DNA of 8,968 nucleotides from Candidatus Aphodomonas merdavium (lineage in GTDB: Bacteria > Bacillota > Clostridia > Christensenellales > Aristaeellaceae). The notes below the pieces were generated by a model that was not told where the DNA came from, did not search any database, and worked only from the letters and a program-made list of their open reading frames with translations. Position numbers and translations under genes: made by a program. Positions 6,114 to 8,968 of the stretch are shown in pieces (within the stretch, counting starts at the first letter, position 1; each line of letters opens with the position of its first letter). The stretch is taken from NCBI GenBank assembly GCA_018715585.1, contig DVLH01000026.1:1-8968 (forward strand). The letters are read 5' to 3'.

Positions 6114-8484
6114 AGCAAAGGCTGGTGGAGCCGGGGTCAAGCCTGCGGATGATGTCCTGCTGGATGGCAGGCGAAAGGTCCAGGAAGTTGACGAACGTGC
6201 CGTGGATGCGCATGATATACACGCCGCTGGGCGCGTATTTTTTCGGGTTTGCCAGCACCTTGCGCAGCATATCCGGCGTGGTGACGTTCACATACAGGTA
6301 GAACGGCGCCAGATGATCGCGCAGCGGGTTAAAGAACAGCGGGTCGGTAATATGGCGCTTGAACTGCAGGCCCTTCTCGCCCAGATCGTCCCCTTTGAAA
6401 TATTTGGGATCGACGCCGAAATGGGACGCATAGCCGCCGCAGAACTTTTCAAACGGAAGCTTCATCGTCGAAAGCGTGCGCAGGCCCAGGCCGTTGGAGG
6501 CGTCGCCCGCAAACGGGTCCACGCCGTAGTTGAGCATATCGCGCGCTTTGCGCCCGTCCGCCGTGGCGCCAACCCACCAGCCGTAGAGCAGGTGCGTGGA
6601 AGGCGTGGAGAAATCAGGGCGGAAGGGATTGCCCAGGTAGTTGCGGCAGGCGCGCACCATGTCCGAAACGCGGTTGGCGATTTCGACGGCTTCCCTGTCG
6701 GGCTCTTCTTCGTTGTTGCCGTATTTGGGGCAGGCAAGCAGGTACTGCCGCAGCTCGTCGTAGCCTTCAAAGTTGGCCTTGAGCGCGTCGAGCAACGTCT
6801 GCGCATCCTGCGGCCGCTCGCGCAGCAGATGGTCGATGGCGACAAACGAATCCGCCAGCACGGACAAGCCGTGGATCAGGCAGCCGCTGCCGTTGTATTT
6901 GGTGCCCTGGTGTTTCGTATCGCGCATGTCGTAGCCCGTTTCCAGCCCGCCCATCATGCAGGAGAGGAACGGCACGGGCAGATAGGACACGGCAGTGGAG
7001 GCGGCGTTGGCCGCGTCCGTCATCTTTTCCAGGAAATGCGAAAGGTTTTCGTAGAAGCGCCCGCGGCAGTTTCTAAGCGCTTCCAGCGCGTCCGCATGGC
7101 CGACATACGTGGCGATTTTCTCGCCCGTAACGATGGAAACGCCGTCAAAGAGCGTCAGCTCCAGAATCTTTGGCAGCGAAAGCCACGTGTTGGTGGTGTT
7201 GCCGTTGTCCTTGCCCATGATCAGCGGTTCCTGGCAGCCGGCGATCGAGTAGTCCGGCAGGTCCTCCTCGTCAATGCCCGCCAGGCGCAGCGTTTCAAAG
7301 ACGGAATCGTCGTTGAACAGGGAAGGCGTCAGGCAGCCGGGCGTGAAGAAGAAACGGCCCATCTCGCGGTACAGCTTTTCGGGCATGTTCTGATGCATCT
7401 TCACGGAAAGGATCGGCTGGGGCAGGTTCATGTCGTAGTAGGCGTCCAGCAGCGCATAGCTCGTCTCGTTCGTCAGGTCGTTCCCGTCCAGGTCGCGCCC
7501 GCCGACGATCAGGTTTTGCGAAATGGCCCAGCTGCGGTCGCCCACGTTGTAGAACACCAGCAGGTGCTTTAAAAGCGCCGCCGTCTCCTCGCGGCCGAGG
7601 CCGTCCGCGGCGCGGTAGGGCTCAAAGATGCGGTCCGCATTGCCCACGGAGAACGCAAACGGGTTGGGCGACTGCTCTGCGCACATCACCTGCCAGAGCA
7701 GGATGAAGCTCTGGATGGCCTCAAAGAGCGTTTCCGCTCCCTGCGCGGGGACCTTCTCCAGCGTTTTGCGGAGCAAAGCAAGCTGCTGTTTGCGCTCGCC
7801 CTGCGCCGTCTTTTCCTGCTCGGCGGCCAAAGCGGCGTAGCGCCCGGCAAGCATCACCACGCATGAGAGCGCATCGCGCATCGCGCGGAAGCCTGAGCGT
7901 TTCGTTTCATCCGTTTCCGTTTTGAGCGCCTCTTCCAGCCTTGCGATCATGCTGTTGACGCCATGCTTGATCGCCGGGCGCATGTCCGGGATGACGTGGC
8001 CGGTGACCTGCTCCATGAAGAAGGCAACCTCGCCCGTGAGGTCCTCCACATCCGCATACGCCTTCGTCAGCGCGCGCACGTAATCGGTGTCCTTATCATG
8101 GGCGCGCACAGTTTCAATGCGCTCGGCCGTGATTTCATCGTTGGGGTCAATGTCGCCAAAGACGGCAGTCGGGTCGCAATAGCCGGCGAAGCTTTCCACC
8201 TTAAAGCTGGGGTTGATCAGCGCATAGCTGCGCGCAAAGGCGTCCCGCTGCGTGCCGGCAAACACGGCATGCTCGCTGATGGAAATCGGAAGCTCCTCAA
8301 GGGCGTGATAGAGCAGCTTGGCCGCGCGCTCCATCGGCGGCAGCGACGCATACTGCGCCTCGTGGCGCATGTTGCTCTCCTTCATCAAAAACCAACCGTC
8401 CAGCCGCTTCGTCGCCCGTTCCTCGCGAAAGAGCGCCTTGGCCATTTCCGTCACCCGCTCCGGGCTGCTGACATATCCGCTCAT
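6112..8484 (-). CDS. Glycyl radical enzyme of pyruvate formate-lyase/dehydratase type, substrate unknown
   Basis: 790-residue member of the PFL-like glycyl radical enzyme superfamily, normal in length for one without an N-terminal microcompartment-targeting extension. Visible parts: an N-terminal PFL domain with FAGYCDP (99-105) and TGHVIPD (161-167); the thiyl-radical loop GCQEP (416-420), with C417 as radical Cys and E419 at the position of the usual catalytic Glu; and the C-terminal glycyl radical domain with RIHGTF (759-764), G762 being the radical site, followed by LDLSP and QQDIIRR. The Cys and Gly argue for an active radical enzyme. GCxEP is shared by dehydratase and C-X lyase GREs and argues against true pyruvate formate-lyase, which uses adjacent cysteines. 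The usual RVxGY is changed to RIHGT, and the segment after GCQEP (GKDNGNTTNT) lacks the His-Asp pair I recall from glycerol dehydratase and CutC. It sits between its activase and a sugar kinase. Reaction unassigned. Confidence 0.93.
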   Translation of the reverse strand: MSGYVSSPERVTEMAKALFREERATKRLDGWFLMKESNMRHEAQYASLPPMERAAKLLYHALEELPISISEHAVFAGTQRDAFARSYALINPSFKVESFAGYCDPTAVFGDIDPNDEITAERIETVRAHDKDTDYVRALTKAYADVEDLTGEVAFFMEQVTGHVIPDMRPAIKHGVNSMIARLEEALKTETDETKRSGFRAMRDALSCVVMLAGRYAALAAEQEKTAQGERKQQLALLRKTLEKVPAQGAETLFEAIQSFILLWQVMCAEQSPNPFAFSVGNADRIFEPYRAADGLGREETAALLKHLLVFYNVGDRSWAISQNLIVGGRDLDGNDLTNETSYALLDAYYDMNLPQPILSVKMHQNMPEKLYREMGRFFFTPGCLTPSLFNDDSVFETLRLAGIDEEDLPDYSIAGCQEPLIMGKDNGNTTNTWLSLPKILELTLFDGVSIVTGEKIATYVGHADALEALRNCRGRFYENLSHFLEKMTDAANAASTAVSYLPVPFLSCMMGGLETGYDMRDTKHQGTKYNGSGCLIHGLSVLADSFVAIDHLLRERPQDAQTLLDALKANFEGYDELRQYLLACPKYGNNEEEPDREAVEIANRVSDMVRACRNYLGNPFRPDFSTPSTHLLYGWWVGATADGRKARDMLNYGVDPFAGDASNGLGLRTLSTMKLPFEKFCGGYASHFGVDPKYFKGDDLGEKGLQFKRHITDPLFFNPLRDHLAPFYLYVNVTTPDMLRKVLANPKKYAPSGVYIMRIHGTFVNFLDLSPAIQQDIIRRLDPGSTSLC

Positions 8485-8492
8485 TGTTTTTT

Positions 8493-8499
8493 CCTCCTT
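8493..8499 (-). promoter_or_regulatory. Ribosome binding site of the glycyl radical enzyme gene
   Basis: On the minus strand AAGGAGG lies 8 bases before the ATG at 8484 and begins on the last base of the activase stop codon. It fixes the start of the 790-residue protein and argues for activase and enzyme being made from one transcript. Confidence 0.85.
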
Positions 8500-8968
8500 C
8501 AGGTCCGAATCGTCCTCACGCCGGTTTCCCGGATTGCCCGTTCAAACTGTTCCGCCCGCTCGGGCGTCACAAACGCATCGCGCATGGTATATTCCGCGCC
8601 GATTTGCTTCCATTTGTCTTTACCGTATTCATGGTAGCGCAAAATCTCCACTTGAAAGTTTTCCAGCCCTGCCAGCGGGCGTAAAAACTGCAAAAACCCC
8701 GTAAGCGCCTCGTCAGAATCGTTCACGCCGTGAATGAGCGGAATGCGCATCCACACCGGCTTTCCCGAGCGCGCCGCCGCGGCGATGTTGCCGCGGATGG
8801 TTTCGTTGGAGGCGCCCGTCCAGCGGGCGTGCTCGCGCGGGTCCGGATGCTTCAAATCGGCGATGAGATGGTCCACCAGCGGCAGCAGCTCCGCCAGCGC
8901 GGGGCTGGTGGCGTTCGTCTCAATGCAGGTGTTCACGCCGCCCGCGCGCACAAGGCGCAGCAGCTCTT
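8499..8968 (-). CDS. Glycyl radical enzyme activating protein (radical SAM), 5'-truncated by window edge
   Basis: C-terminal 155 residues of a radical SAM activase, which uses a [4Fe-4S] cluster and S-adenosylmethionine to place the glycyl radical on its partner enzyme. The reading frame stays open to the window edge, so the start and the CxxxCxxC cluster motif lie outside; the family is usually about 260-300 residues. Visible signatures in order are TCIETN, DLKHPD followed by a TGASNE stretch, and RIPLIHGVND, all typical of pyruvate formate-lyase-activating-enzyme relatives. The TGA stop is 14 bases upstream of the glycyl radical enzyme start and touches that gene's Shine-Dalgarno sequence, so the two are translated in tandem and this activase very likely serves that enzyme. 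Whether it carries the extra ferredoxin-like cluster insert of many GRE activases cannot be seen here. Family assignment is firm; the partner is inferred from position. Confidence 0.92.
   Translation of the reverse strand, partial: ELLRLVRAGGVNTCIETNATSPALAELLPLVDHLIADLKHPDPREHARWTGASNETIRGNIAAAARSGKPVWMRIPLIHGVNDSDEALTGFLQFLRPLAGLENFQVEILRYHEYGKDKWKQIGAEYTMRDAFVTPERAEQFERAIRETGVRTIRT

Noticed and set aside
5044..7572. 842-codon plus-strand open frame across the kinase and glycyl radical enzyme genes
   Set aside because: It is antisense to two well-supported genes, spans their junction, is dominated by Arg, Ala, Val and His, and shows no family pattern. High GC and biased third codon positions produce such frames.

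Overview
The window looks like a chromosomal piece of an obligately anaerobic, fairly GC-rich member of the Bacillota (Clostridia, gut type). This rests on an oxygen-sensitive glycyl radical enzyme with its activase, strong AGGAGG-type ribosome binding sites, tight gene packing, and protein families common in such bacteria. The taxon itself is inferred. Every convincing gene is on the minus strand, so transcription runs from high to low coordinates.

Right part (8968 to about 4711) is a three-gene cassette: a glycyl radical enzyme (GRE) activating protein cut by the window edge, a 790-residue GRE, and a sedoheptulokinase-like FGGY sugar kinase. Gaps are 14 and 12 bases, and each downstream Shine-Dalgarno sequence overlaps or abuts the previous stop codon, so the genes are almost certainly co-transcribed. 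A clean GCAA-loop terminator follows the kinase. The GRE keeps the thiyl Cys (C417), the Glu two residues on (E419) and the C-terminal radical Gly (G762). It departs from the usual motifs, with RIHGT where RVxGY is usual. Its substrate cannot be assigned; pairing with a ketose-type kinase suggests radical chemistry on a sugar, polyol or related carbohydrate. This is the most interesting part of the window.

Middle and left part (about 4668 to 804) is a second transcription unit: a RecQ helicase preceded by a possible promoter, a secreted DUF3089-type alpha/beta hydrolase with an unusual N-terminal domain resembling the C-terminal half of SAM hydroxide adenosyltransferases, and a small PPC/DUF296 protein. 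The last two overlap by ATGA. Candidate terminators lie at 804-858.

Left end (1 to 983) has no gene I can support. It holds the terminators of the recQ unit, a plus-strand terminator-like hairpin at 452-471 with no visible gene in front of it, and two small inverted repeats. No tRNA, rRNA, CRISPR array, insertion sequence or phage gene was seen.
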